The notes beneath the pieces are model-generated. The model had not been told where the DNA came from and searched no databases. It saw only the letters and a program-made list of their open reading frames with translations. Both the position numbers and the translations under genes were made by a program. 64,000 nt of DNA from Juglans regia (taxonomy: Eukaryota; Streptophyta; Magnoliopsida; Fagales; Juglandaceae), in the NCBI RefSeq assembly GCF_001411555.2, contig NC_049902.1, forward strand, positions 16,338,827 to 16,402,826, written 5' to 3'. Below are positions 23,926 to 35,230 of the stretch, in pieces (position 1 is the first letter of the stretch; each line of letters starts with the position of its first letter).

Positions 23926-24343
23926 GAGCATTTCCAATGGGTTATGTAAAACTCGTGTTTTTGTAAAATTTGAAGGAAATAGTTCAAAATAGTCCATTCA
24001 ACGGATTATGTATTTTATCACTAATATCCAGTTTGCTACAGTACAACATCTACATCTATGGGACATTGTACACATTTTTATAAATATTTAATTCATTTAT
24101 CTCTCTACTTTCTATTTTTTTCTTCACTGTAGGAAGTACTCTTTATTCATTTCTCTCTCTACTTTTTACTTTTTACTTTATTTGAAATGAATAAAATATA
24201 TTAAAAAGTATAATACTTAAAGGATATAAAGAAAAAATAGATAAAATGATGTATGATATATTGTAAAAGTCAGTATATAAAATAGAAAAAATGAGTTTTT
24301 GTGATGTATTTTAAAGGATGTGATTAAGATATTGAGAATGCTC
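23926..24343. mobile_element. MITE inserted in the hAT remnant, about 418 bp
   Basis: Begins GAGCATTTCCAATGG and ends TTGAGAATGCTC, so the tips are inverted (GAGCATT/AATGCTC). It is flanked by TTA (23923-23925 and 24344-24346), a 3-bp duplication typical of PIF/Harbinger (Tourist) elements. The interior is AT-rich and non-coding. Confidence 0.65.
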
Positions 24344-24531
24344 TTAAACCACTTGTGAAAGCCCTCCGAAATGTTGATAGTCAAGAACTCCCTTTAATGC
24401 CAAAACTTTATTATGACATGCAGAGAGTGAAAAGAGAGATAAAAGAAGTGCATGACGGTCATGGGCAAAAATATCAACCTTTTTTAACTATCACTGACAA
24501 GAGATTGGAAGACCAACTACATCATCCACTT

Positions 24532-25476
24532 TTAGGGCTGGGCAAAAATCTAAAAATCTAACTTCGAATCTGGCTCTGCTCCAACTTCGACAAGATGGAG
24601 TCGAAATCGGATTTATTTTTAATTTTTCAGTCGGAGTTGGAGGTGTTGCTAGACCGACTTCAACTCCGATCTAATTTGACTTCGATTTTATGCTCCAACT
24701 CTGACTTTAAATCTAACTTCGATATTGTACATATGTTATAAAAATATATGTTTATCTATATATTTATCATATATACTAGTATAGTTAAATTCAAAAATAT
24801 ATTAATATGAGCTAATTAGTATAAAATAATATACTTATACTATAATATAAATAGACTAATAATATAGTTTAGTATAAGTAAACATCATAGTATTACTACC
24901 ATTCATAATCAAGTATAGAAATAAGTTAGACACTAGTATTTAAATAAGTCTAGTATAATAAGTTAATAACACATAATAATAATTTACTAAAGTATAATAA
25001 CATGTAATTAGATACTAGAAATAAGTATAATGTAGAAATAAGCTATAAATAAGTTAGACACTTGTACAATATAATAACATGTAATACTATAGTATAATAA
25101 CATGTAATAATTGGACACTAAAAATAATATGTAATACTATAGTATGATAACGTGTAATTGGACATTATGGTATAACATGTAATAATTAGACACTAGAAAT
25201 AATATGTAATACTATAATATGATAACGTGTAATTGGACATTATGGTATAAGTCTAGTATAAAAATAAGTTAGATATTAGTATAGAAGTAAATTAGTATAG
25301 AATGATTTAGTTTTAGTTTTTAATTTTTTGTATACAAATCGGAGTCGGAGTCGGAGTTGGATCGGAGCCTACACAAGTTGGAGTTGGAGTCAGAGTTTGA
25401 ATTTGAACTCCGACAAAGTTGGACTTTGAGTTGGATTTAGAGGAATCCGACTCCGACTAAGTCGGTGCTCACCCCT
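24532..25476. mobile_element. hAT-type non-autonomous element, about 945 bp
   Basis: It starts with AGGGCTGGGCA and ends with the inverse TGCTCACCCCT. ATCCACTT occurs at 24524-24531 and 25477-25484, the 8-bp duplication expected of hAT. Both ends carry degenerate subterminal arrays of GGAGTCGGAGT/CTCCGACT words for about 150 bases, and the centre is very AT-rich with repeated ATAATATGTAATACTATAGT words. Removing the element and one duplication rejoins the transposase frame as HHPLHAIAYFL, which independently confirms the boundaries to within one or two bases. Confidence 0.9.
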
Positions 25477-26631
25477 ATCCACTTCATGCAATAGCTTATT
25501 TTCTGAATCCAATGTTTCGTTATCGAGAAGACTTTATGGAGGTATTTTGTTAAATTTATTTTATCTACAAAGAGACTCTTTTGTAGATTGATGATTTTGT
25601 TAATTCAAAAGGAGACTTTGGATATGACTTGGCTATCGGGAATAGGAAAGAGTTGCAACAGGGTATTTATTTTAAAACAACAATGGACTTTTTGAAAATG
25701 TCTTCCTTTATATGTATAAAATAACTGTCAAACTTATATTTATTTTGTAGCTGCATGGTGGCAACAACACGATATTAGTTGTCCAGAGTCGAAAAACTTG
25801 CAATTAGAGTATTGAGCCAAACTTGTTCATCCTCCAATTGTGAACGGAATTGGAGTACATTTGATCAAATTTATAAAAAGAGACGTTAAAATCTAACTCA
25901 AAAAAGGCTTAATGTTCTTGTTTATATACATTATAATTTAAGACTTCGAGAGAAACAACTTAAAAGAAGAAAAACTTATGATGCCATCATAGAACACTCA
26001 TTACTTAGGAATCCATTGAACGAATGGGTTCAAGGAGATGATCATTCAAATGTTGAAGAAGTTGAGGTATAATAGATGTCTTATTATTCTCAATATTGAA
26101 TAATACGATTTATAATATGTACTCAAAACTCCATATATGCAAGATCCAACAGATGATACAAATACTATATTTGAGGATGATGATCATTTTAATAAAAGCG
26201 ATCCAAACTCTTATGTTGAAGGTGGATCTTCTTTTGTGCATGATGAGAAAAATGTAGAATTTAACTTAACAGATAGGCATTCATCTACACATGACTTGGT
26301 AGATGTAAGACAGCATGACTTGGATGACAATGATTGTGCCGATTTGGTGCTATATATTTTGAACAAATTATATTTATAGTTTATATCTTTTGGAATTGAC
26401 GAAAAGAAATGACATGGCTGGAGACATGATTTTATTACATGTTTCAAATCAAAAACTTTAGTTTAATATTTTCTTAAAGGATTTTTTTCCAACTTGTTGG
26501 ATTTATCATTTATATAATATTCCTATAACGCTACTCAATTTCAATAAATCAATATTTCTAACTTATTTGTATATAATTTTAGATGTTTAGAGTGTTTGGG
26601 CTACAATATGTAATTTTTTTATAAATACTAA

Positions 26632-26851
26632 GGGCAGGTTTGGGAGGTGAGATGATAATTTTATATTTTATTTTGAAGTTTAAAATATTATGTTTTAATA
26701 TTATTATTATTTTGAGATTTGAAAAAGGTGTATTGAGATTTAAAAAAGTTGAATTGTTTATTATATTTTGTATAAAAATTTAAAAAATATATAATGATAA
26801 GATGAGATGAGATGAAAATTTTATATTTTATTTTAGTTACCAAACCTGCCC
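26632..26851. mobile_element. Tourist-like MITE, 220 bp
   Basis: Perfect terminal inverted repeats GGGCAGGTTTGG and CCAAACCTGCCC, flanked by TAA (26629-26631 and 26852-26854), the 3-bp duplication of PIF/Harbinger elements. Subterminal words are GAGATGAGATGA and TTTTATATTTTATTTT. Degenerate relatives with the same words occur at 42650-42840, 45130-45300, 45854-46054, 47850-48045 and 49945-50200. Confidence 0.85.
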
Positions 26852-27330
26852 TAAGTCATCCGACTCAAAATTATCATAAATCGGTCATTTTTCGATTTCG
26901 AACCTTGATTTTTAGTCGCGCATATTAGGCCCCTTGATTTTGAAACCTTTAATTTTGCTACCCTGCCACGGCCCACGCATTAGCCAAAGGAAAAATCTTC
27001 TCGGCAGCCTACTGTTGACGGAAGCCGCAACACACCTAACGTGTGGACCGGATTCACTAAACGCACTGGACCGGGTTCACTTACACGCACGAATCGTCTC
27101 TCCTCTCAGCCCTAATTCTTGTTCGAGAGTCTTCTCATTTCGCACCTCCTCCGTCGTCTTCGATCTCAGCGCAATCAAGCCAAGTAACAAACCACCAATC
27201 AGAGCCCTCCCCACCACGACGCGAGCCCTCACGAGCAGATCAGTCCCCAAGCACCCTCGGTCCCTAAGTCATTCGACGCGAAGCCCTTAGTCCCTCAGTC
27301 CACCGACGCGAAGCCATCCTCAGTCCCCTG

Positions 27331-28138
27331 ATGGAAGCCCTCAGATCTGCGGATGGGTAAATAATCTGCGATTCTAGGGTTTGGGCATACATTAGATTTT
27401 TTTTAACTTCTTTTTTTCTCTGGTTGGGCATAAATAATCTGTGATTCTAGGATTTGGGCATATGTATTTGGTAGAAACTAGGGCTGTAGATGTTTCCGAT
27501 GTTGCCTCTGATGGCATACATTTCTCTTTTTTCTCTGTGTCATGCTAGAGCGATTTCGACTTCAGTTTGCACCCCAGAAGCCCCTAACTCCTCTACACTG
27601 CGAGCATATTTCTAAGTTACACCATTCAAGCACAGCACATCACCACATTGTTTAATTTCATTTAGTTGTTTATATTGCTCTATTGTTGTTGAGAAACAAT
27701 AGGAAAGGGTAAATATAGTATTTTTTTTACAAGAATAATCGTAAAGAAAATATAATTAGGATCGTACTCCTGAAATGAGATTTCAGTTACTTTTTTTCTC
27801 TTGAATAAGTCTTAGGTATTCTTTGTTTGCCCCTGTATATTTTTTTTTTCTCTTGAATAAGTCTCGGGTTTGCTTTCGTTATCAACTTTTTTATGGTGCC
27901 AAAGAGAGCATTAGGGCTATTAATTTCTGAAACCATCATTTTCGAGGTATGAAGCTTTGTTACTCAATCACAATGTGTTTTTAGGGCTAACTTTTTTGAG
28001 CTACCTAATTGTTGACGTCATAGCTATGCATTGGATGTGAATGTGGAGAGGGCAGAGGATGTGCTGACTCATAAAACTCTACTGCAATTGGTAGAAGATC
28101 CTGCTAATCGACCAGCATTTGACGTTTGGCTGGTGCTG
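27331..28138 (+). CDS. 5' end of an unrecognised gene, two exons
   Basis: Exon 1 (27331-27356) starts MEALRSAD and ends at a GTAAAT donor. Exon 2 (28024-28138) lies between a GTCATAG acceptor and a GTATGT donor. They join in frame to give [20 protein letters not shown], followed by [20 protein letters not shown] and FDVWLVL. About 350 bases of CpG-rich sequence upstream (26980-27330) look like a plant promoter and 5' leader. The second exon's regular codon usage and good splice sites suggest real coding sequence, but I do not recognise the family, and no convincing third exon follows before the SRF fragments begin at 29464. It is either the start of a gene with long introns or another truncated gene copy. 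Confidence 0.45.
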
Positions 28139-29463
28139 GTATGTATTTTCATTTATCTAGACTTTTTTAACTATGTTGCTGTCTTTTTTTTAAGAAGTTG
28201 GTCTAGAAACGACCATAAATTGTGCCTGTTACAATTTATTTTCTCGTACCTCAATTTTGGAATGAAGAGAAGGAAAATCTATTTCTACTTCCCCTGCAAT
28301 CAATTAAATCTCATTTCCCGAGTCAAAAATGACTTTACATGTCTGGAAGATAAATCCTACTATGTTAGCACCTAGAGGCTCAATAAAGGCACTTGCATGG
28401 TTTATATCTGTCATGACTTCTGAGACAAGGCAGTGTAGTTTCACTAACATTTGGTGGGGTAATTAATCATATTCATAGATCTATCTCACCCTTATTGCAA
28501 AGGCAACATCGTTATTGGTAAGCAAGGGAAATCTGTTGCACCCATACCCTAGAAAGCTGATCTGAGAAAAGGCTGGTCAACTTTTTCCCTGGAATATGTC
28601 TCTCTAGAAAATATTTGAGGAGATGGTGACAGATGTCATTGACTCATACATTTTTATTTATTTTTATAAGTAACATTGACTTATTGAACTTTGTATGGGT
28701 GTGTTGGCAATGCTATAGATATGAGGACAAACTTTACTGTATAAAGAATGAAGCCATATCTACTGATGGGATAGGCTATCATGCATTATCTATGTGTCAC
28801 AAGTATGCAGCCTACATCATTTTAACCTTGAGATGATATTGTGCTACTATAGCATGTATAACTGTTGAAACGAGAGCTTTGCTCCCATTGAGCCACGTCA
28901 TCACATTCCCCTCATAAATATTATGATTTGCTAATTTTATTTTATTTGCCTAGAAAGACCTTATGGTTTTCTTTCCATTCCAATAAGAGACACTCCAGTT
29001 CAATAAAAGAAAATACCATTAGATTCTTCTTAAGGGAGTTTTACTCCTGTTTAGTCACATCATTCACCCTCAGTGTATATTTCATTAAATGAAAAGTAAA
29101 TAGTATATGTAATTACATCAAAAGTTATTAAATGAAAAATAATAGAGCTGATTACATTAGTAATTTTCATTGAAGAGCATTTTTATATGTGCTCTCAAGT
29201 TTGACCTTGTTAACTAACCTGTAAGATCAAAAGTCTTATATGTCATATTGACTCATTCTTTTTTTAAACTTAATCGTTTTGATTTGGTGATTTGAAAATT
29301 TGGTAGAGACATGAGCAATAATAATCTTGCATAAGAGATACCTTATTCACTTCCTCCAAATGTGTCACAACTGTATGCTTCATATGCCACTTGTTTATTG
29401 TCCTCTTGTTTACTCTCTACCGTCCGATTATGGTGATTTAGGAAGCTGTTCTCTTGCATGCAG
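28139..29463. other. Intron-like or intergenic DNA, no exon recognised
   Basis: AT-rich sequence with T runs and scattered stops in all frames. Small open frames at 28633-28836 and 29327-29614 have no recognisable domain, except that the latter overlaps the SRF exon that follows. Confidence 0.3.
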
Positions 29464-30743
29464 GAATCTTGCTTATAATACATTTAATAAAGGCGTCCCT
29501 TATTCCATTTCTCATATGGCTTCTCTTAAATACCTGTGGGTAATTTTTTCTTGTTCATTTTTTGAGGCAACTTTTCCCAAGCTTGAAACTAAACATGCAT
29601 TTTTGGGGGTGTAGAAACATCAGGGAGTAATCAACTACAGGAACAACTGTTTGATGCCTTTGGACGACTTTCTTCTCTCTCTACATTGTGAGATCTCCTC
29701 TCTCCCTCCTATGAAATAAGTTAACAAAGCTACTTACTTACTTAGTGGTTTTCTGCTATTGTATTGAATGGTGGGAATGTCCATGACTTCTTATCTTCTT
29801 TTCAGCTCACTAGAATGTAATTAGGTGTCTCACTTAGTATGCTTCCTATGTACTTGGGCATTGCCTAGTTTCATTCTATTCAATAAAGCTACTTATTTAT
29901 TTATAAAAACAATGAAATAAGTTAACAAAGCAATCTAGATTTTTTCTACTTTGACTGAACTGAGAAGCTGCAAGCAAACTCCTTTTCTCTGTCTGTCTCT
30001 CTCTCATTGCAAGTTGCACCATATTTTTAGTATGCATTCAGTGAATTTTGACCACATTCTTGAGTTATTGGTTCTTTTTTCATGTATAATTTTTATCTTA
30101 ATATTTTCTGAAGTTTTTATGAGTTCTAGTCACCTCAGTGTGTGTGGTGAGGTATTGTGATATTTCAAGTTGGTTTTGCTTGAAAGAGCCAGTGACAATA
30201 TCTATTCCCTTCTTCAGGGATCTCTCATTCAATTCTCTAAAGTATCTGTTTCTCAAAGTTTTAGAAGTATGGTCAATTGTGATCTTTCTGGTTTTTCTAT
30301 GAACATTTTTTGACAGCACAAGGCCAAGATCTGAGCAGTCCTTGGTTCAATGGGCAACACCTCAGCTCCATGATATTGATGCTCTTGGAAAAATGGTTGA
30401 TCCGGCCCTTAAAGGGCTCTACCCAGTTAAATCTCTCTCACGGTTTGTTGATGTCATTGCACATTGCGTCCAGGTAATGAATAAATTATCAAATTCGAGT
30501 GCATGTTCAAAGCTCATTGGTAGCGGGAATTATGCTAGAATGTCTTACACTGCCAACATATTCTGGAGGATTATATTGTATGGCTAGCAAATAGAAATGA
30601 TATAAGAATAAATACAAATCGATACTGATGTTCAATTTTTAATCTATCATTTTTTCGGGCAGCTGGAGCCTGAGTTTCGACCACCTATGTCAGAAGTGGT
30701 TCAAGCGCTTGTTCGTTTAGTGCAACATAACGAACATGAGTAA
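29464..30743 (+). pseudogene. STRUBBELIG-receptor family (SRF6/7-like) fragment: two LRR exons and the kinase end
   Basis: SRF proteins are membrane LRR receptor-like kinases related to STRUBBELIG. Exon 29464-29535 is exactly 72 bp, the standard LRR exon size, encoding NLAYNTFNKGVPYSISHMAS and LKYL between an AG acceptor and a GTGGGT donor. The next LRR exon (29615-29687) encodes NQLQEQLFDAFGRLSSLSTL but has one extra base near its start. The last two kinase exons are 30317-30473 ([20 protein letters not shown] ... [12 protein letters not shown]) and 30663-30743 (LEPEFRPPMSEVVQALVRLV, stop TAA at 30741), with intact splice sites. Everything between the LRRs and the kinase C-lobe end is missing here; non-overlapping LRR-to-transmembrane exons lie on the minus strand at 34169-35230. 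No functional receptor can be made. Confidence 0.8.
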
Positions 30744-31819
30744 GAGAACAATTGGAAATGACCTAGGAGCATCCCAAAGAGCCGTCAACCCAGACATGCT
30801 TGAGTGAATCCATGTCCTCCAGTGACGGCAAAATTCTTCTTCGATAAAACAGAGCAGAAAAGGCAAAGTTTCATGGTTTTTCTTCTTTTTCTTTCATTTT
30901 TTCTTTTTACTCCCTGAATGGAGCTTGTACATACCAGTTATTTAGCCTGCTGCACCATTTTTTCCTTTTACTCCCTGAATGGAGCTTGTTGCTGTTAGGG
31001 TTGCTATCCAAAAGTGATATGGACTCTGGACGCAATTAGATTATATAGCTTGGTTATCCCAAAATCATATGGGCAATATATTTTTTTATAAGAAAGTCGT
31101 GTACTACTTCCTTAGTTGTCATGTTAAGTAAAAAAAGACATCTAAACAAAACTGGACAAAGGTTAAGTACTTAATTGTATCTCCATGCAAGTCATGTTCA
31201 CAGGAATTGAGTGTATTTACTTCTTTCTAAAGGCTACAAATCGAGGGTATCTCCATGTAAATTATGATCAAGATTACTTATGCAGCCCTACTGCACCTAG
31301 ACTGAGCATAATCAACGAGATTTTGTCACATTGTTGGCTTTCGGAAACGGGTTTCAACTTTTTCTATTTCATCCTCCATGCCGGTTTCAAGTTCGATTGT
31401 TTCTCTTTATATTTACCATGCAGGGGTTTCAATTTCCCCATACGAAATGGGGCGGGTGAATTTAAAATAGTCAGATCACAGATCAAACGGGCTAGAAAAA
31501 GCTTAGATATTTCTCGTAGTTGTAGGTTGCAGCGATTCCACAACCAAGGAACGAACATTCACAACGTAAGATAATAAAAAATGGCTTCAAACACTATTCA
31601 CAACTTTGACAAAGCGAAACTCACAGCAGTACAAGTGGTCTATGAGTCCTTGATGGCAAGTGATCCAGCAATATTAATCCGAACAGAAGAAGCAAGTTCA
31701 AATGATAATTAAGATGTTGTCAACAGCTTGTACTGCAATGAACTCAAGTGGCTCACGCCCTACCAAGATGTAAAAGTGCTTTCAACATTTTCTTGGGAAA
31801 GGAAGCAAAACAACTGGGC
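30744..31819. other. No gene seen
   Basis: The first 250 bases are T-rich and could be the 3' untranslated region of the SRF fragment; they contain a duplicated TTTTACTCCCTGAATGGAGC (30906 and 30967). The open frame at 31185-31574 has no recognisable domain. The right end would correspond to 3' sequence of the RPT1 pseudogene. Confidence 0.3.
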
Positions 31820-33279
31820 TCAGTTGTAGACCGTGTACTTGGGAGTCGCACTGAACTTCTGGTATCCCTTGATGACTTTGTTCACTGCATCAAGGAAGTC
31901 TTTCTGCGTGACAGTCTTCCTTCGTGCTCGGATGGCATACACTCCAGCTTCTGTGCAGACGCTCCTTATGTCAGCTCCTGAAAGAGATATCCATGTCAGA
32001 ATGCCAATGTCCAAACATATACATACCTGGCCTACTGGAAAAATAACAAACAGGCAAAGCCCTGGAAAATTACATCATCAACAAGGTGACAAGTGGAAAT
32101 TGACAAGTTAGGAAGGCCAAACTCAACCTTACGATCTAATCGTCCAGGACGTAGAAGTGCTGGATCTAGTGTGTCAGGCCTGAAAAGGGGACAAACAAAA
32201 TCTAAAACATGAGCCAGGCTACTGTTAGACGCTTGTGAATGCATCCCAGAAGATAACTAGTTCCATTTCAAACAATACGAGTAACAAAGAGAATTTTGAA
32301 ACTACTGAGCTTGCACAATTGGTAACCTTGAAAAGTTCTCGAACCATCTGAGCTCCCTCACCAACATATTGCTGAACAAGCTCACTCCCATTAACACGGA
32401 TGAAGCAAGCAGCACGTCTAGTAGCCACTGCTCTAGCTAAAAGTGTTTTGCCTATACCTGGGAGGACCATAGCAGAGGACACCCTTAGGAGGATCAATTC
32501 CAAGCTTCACAAATTTCTCAGGATGATGCATGGGCAGCTCGACAACCTAAAGAAACCAACATCAGTAATGCATAAATGCAAACAATCTAAGGTGACTAAT
32601 TATGTTGCATGTAATGAATATTGATTCTCTCTACAAGAAAGAAACATATCACTGAAAAATAACATGGGCTACACACTTCCCGCATCTCCTCAATCTGCTC
32701 CTTGCATCCACCAACATCATTATATGTCACATCAGGCTTTTCCTCCACTGTCATCATGGTCACACTCGGGTCAATTTTTGGAGGCAAAGGAATTTGGATC
32801 TGACATTTATTACGATCAACCCTGCAATGACAGGGTGAAAGTCAATTCATGGAGAAGACAAACATTATATTCCACAAATACAACAGAGCACATGTTCTCT
32901 TTCTTTATCCATCTCACAGAATTCCCTTTTTGGAAAGACCAGGAATCATTAAAAAAAATCAACCGTTCTAAATCAAAAAAATATATTGTACATATTTCGA
33001 AGGAAAAAGAAAGAGAAGAGATCATCCTGATTCAAATTCAGGGTAAATTCAAGCTTAGAAAAGAAAAAATTCAAAGATAGGAACAACGTGAAATGATGGA
33101 TTTCTTATGGGTTTATTAAGGAAAACCTCACATTTTAAACCGAATGGATAATTTACAATGTACCATGCCAAGTAAAGGAAGAATTAAGAATAAAAGTATA
33201 CCTTTGCAAAATACTTAACATTTATAAGGTACTTGGCATCTTCAGTGTTTGGATTGATGATCTTTGTGCATCTTGCCAC
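31820..33279 (-). pseudogene. RPT1: 26S proteasome regulatory subunit 7 (RPT1) pseudogene
   Basis: RPT1 is one of six AAA ATPases in the base of the 19S proteasome cap. Recognisable exons on the minus strand: 33279-33202 ([20 protein letters not shown]), 32821-32677 ([20 protein letters not shown] ... [15 protein letters not shown]), 32546-32327 ([12 protein letters not shown], Walker A region, [17 protein letters not shown]), 32179 to about 32105 ([20 protein letters not shown]) and 31977-31820 ([20 protein letters not shown] ... KYTVYN, stop). Most splice sites are intact, so it is a genomic copy, not a retrocopy. It is dead: the N-terminus, a segment before VDRNK, the Walker B region (FFDEVDA) and the segment before GADIRSV are absent, and one extra base around 32457 shifts the frame within Walker A, where GTGKT also reads GIGKT. 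Confidence 0.85.
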
Positions 33280-34168
33280 CTAATTCACAAACCATGTCAA
33301 TGCTTCCAGATTATATACGTACAAAATCTCACTGCTAAATTCTAACATCTATGGCCATAATAAAATAGTATCAATGCAGTCCATACGTGACTTAACACCC
33401 CATAGTTTAAACTAAAAGTTATTTTCATCCACACAAATAATGTACACAAGCTAGAAGTTATTTTCTTTTTACCAAATAATGCTCTAACTTGGCTCGCCCA
33501 CCAAAAAAAAATAATAAATGGTTTTTCAGGTAATGAAACTGTGAGTCCCATAAGCATCAAATAAACTGGAAAAAAGAGTTATTGTGCCATTTTTTCTATT
33601 TTCAAGAGTGAAAAAAAAAAAAAACTTGATGAAAAGCGCAATTTGAAATGCTTCTTTGAAAAGTGTCAATGTCAGTAGATGTCTGTCCATCTTCTTAAAC
33701 CTGACTTTTAAGAGGACACATACTCATATAAAAGCCACAACTTTCAGAAGCTGACTCTATAATACTTCAAACCATCTCTATTGTTCATTCATATGCCTTC
33801 ATAAGTAAAATATGAATCAATTGAAGTCTTTTTCCATCTATATGCAACATCCCATAAAAGAAATAAGAAAAGGTGAAATTGGATGGAGGGGGTAACAGTA
33901 TTCATCTCTCTATTTCCAATCAGGATAGTCAACAATTGTGTACACCATAAAGCAACCTAAAGAAACAGCATTAACAACAAGCTGAATCGAATGATAGGAC
34001 TGAATTTCTAATGATGCTTAACTCATCACAAATCGGTAAGCATCATGAGAATTTTAGCTCAGCATTTCTACTGATGCCTAACTATTCTTCGTTAATACCA
34101 TATCTATATATATATAAAAAAATGAATACCTAACAATGCTTAACAGAAATGTAAGATGCATATGTTAC
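33280..34168. other. No gene seen
   Basis: AT-rich sequence between the RPT1 and SRF pseudogenes. Small open frames (33342-33560) have no recognisable motif. It may hold decayed introns of either fragment. Confidence 0.3.
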
Positions 34169-35230
34169 CTTGGACTTCAGTTGAAGCAAGAGGAGCAAAG
34201 GGCTGATTATCAAGCTTCTCAATATCTGACAATTGCCTCCTGGATCTTCTCTTCATTAAAAAGAATGCAACTATTGCCCCGACAATAAAGATGGATATGA
34301 CTATTCCTGCTATGCCACCACCTCCTATTCCTGGTTTGTTGCCACTACCAGATTTGTGATTTGGTCTTTTCCTGGATGGAGGTGTACCAGGTGGAGGTGG
34401 GGGTGCAGGCTCTGAGCTCCATGAATTTCCATTTTTCCTATCATGAAGATTGTTATAATTAGAATTGTAGGTTCTTTGTTCTCAAATGAAGAATGTAATA
34501 CAATTGATGATACTGTGCGATACTTAATGCATATTAATGTTTTGCAATTGTTCAGGCATCCAACTAGTGAAATGGTTATTTTCAATATTCCTACGAAGCA
34601 AAAACACAATTACTTGAATAGGATGAAATAAAGGTTACTCCAAGGAAAGAGAAATATGTGAGTGTCCTGCTAAACTGAACTTAAACACTAATTACTCACA
34701 GATTCTCCAGGGGAAGATTGGCAAGGACATCAATATTGCCTGTAAATCTACACGTGAAACAAATACATTTGATCACTGAACAGTTGGTTAATTATCTTAA
34801 TTTGTTACACTCATATCATGAAGTTTCTTTTACAATAATATAGTTGGAAAGACCAAAACTGGTAAGCATCAATATATGAACAGGGCAGTCAATGCTTCCA
34901 GCTATTAGATATCTAGAATTAACCTATCAAACAAACAGGATGCCATCAACACAAAGAAAAATCTAATGTAGAGGGCTTATACAGTTGGTGAGTAACAACA
35001 ATTGAGGGAAGCAACAAACAGAGGCAGACATAGCATACTATATCATAACCCATCTTGTCTTCAAAAATCATTTGTGCTAGGAGAAGTCAGATCATGAATT
35101 TGTTCCTATAGAGTTGTCTAATGCTACTGGAACAAAAAATTATTCACATCATCAATTTGTAAACTAGGCTCATCACTTACCTGATGTGCATTTGGGACAA
35201 GGCTTCCCAGGCCAGAGTCTGACAGGTGAG
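34169..35230 (-). pseudogene. STRUBBELIG-receptor family (SRF6/7-like) fragment: LRR, proline-rich and transmembrane exons
   Basis: Exon 34437-34169 on the minus strand encodes [20 protein letters not shown], a Gly-rich run, the membrane helix [20 protein letters not shown], a KRRSRRQ stop-transfer, and [19 protein letters not shown], the hallmark SRF6/SRF7 juxtamembrane sequence; it has an AG acceptor and a GTAACA donor. Exon 34747-34700 encodes FTGNIDVLANLPLENL, the last LRR of this family. A weaker piece near 35227-35193 (SGLGSLVPN) resembles the preceding LRR. The exon that should lie between the last LRR and the proline-rich exon is not evident, and no kinase sequence follows at the 3' side, where the RPT1 pseudogene lies. 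The LRR3-4 and kinase-end pieces sit on the opposite strand at 29464-30743. Confidence 0.8.

Larger units (their letters stand above)
23543..26379 (+). pseudogene. hAT-family transposase remnant
   Basis: A decayed hAT transposase gene, the enzyme that moves hAT DNA transposons. The frame opening at 23543 (MDPTWEHAITLEHLNKKVKC) gives a BED-type zinc finger, CNYCGK, continuing after a frame change into LKQHIAKVPENVAACKK, where a TGA replaces a codon. Middle-domain sequence lies at 24355-24530 (DITDKRLEDQLHHPL-type region). The C-terminal dimerisation region is at 25477-26072, with LHAIAYFLNPMFRY, WWQQHD, then SQTCSSSNCERNWSTFD and KKRR..NLTQKRLNVLVYIH. An acidic tail (DPTDDTNTIFEDDDHF) follows at 26137-26379, perhaps a separate exon. 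Two MITEs interrupt the gene at 23926-24343 and 24532-25476. Internal stops and frameshifts and a shortened central region mean it cannot encode a working transposase. Confidence 0.85.
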
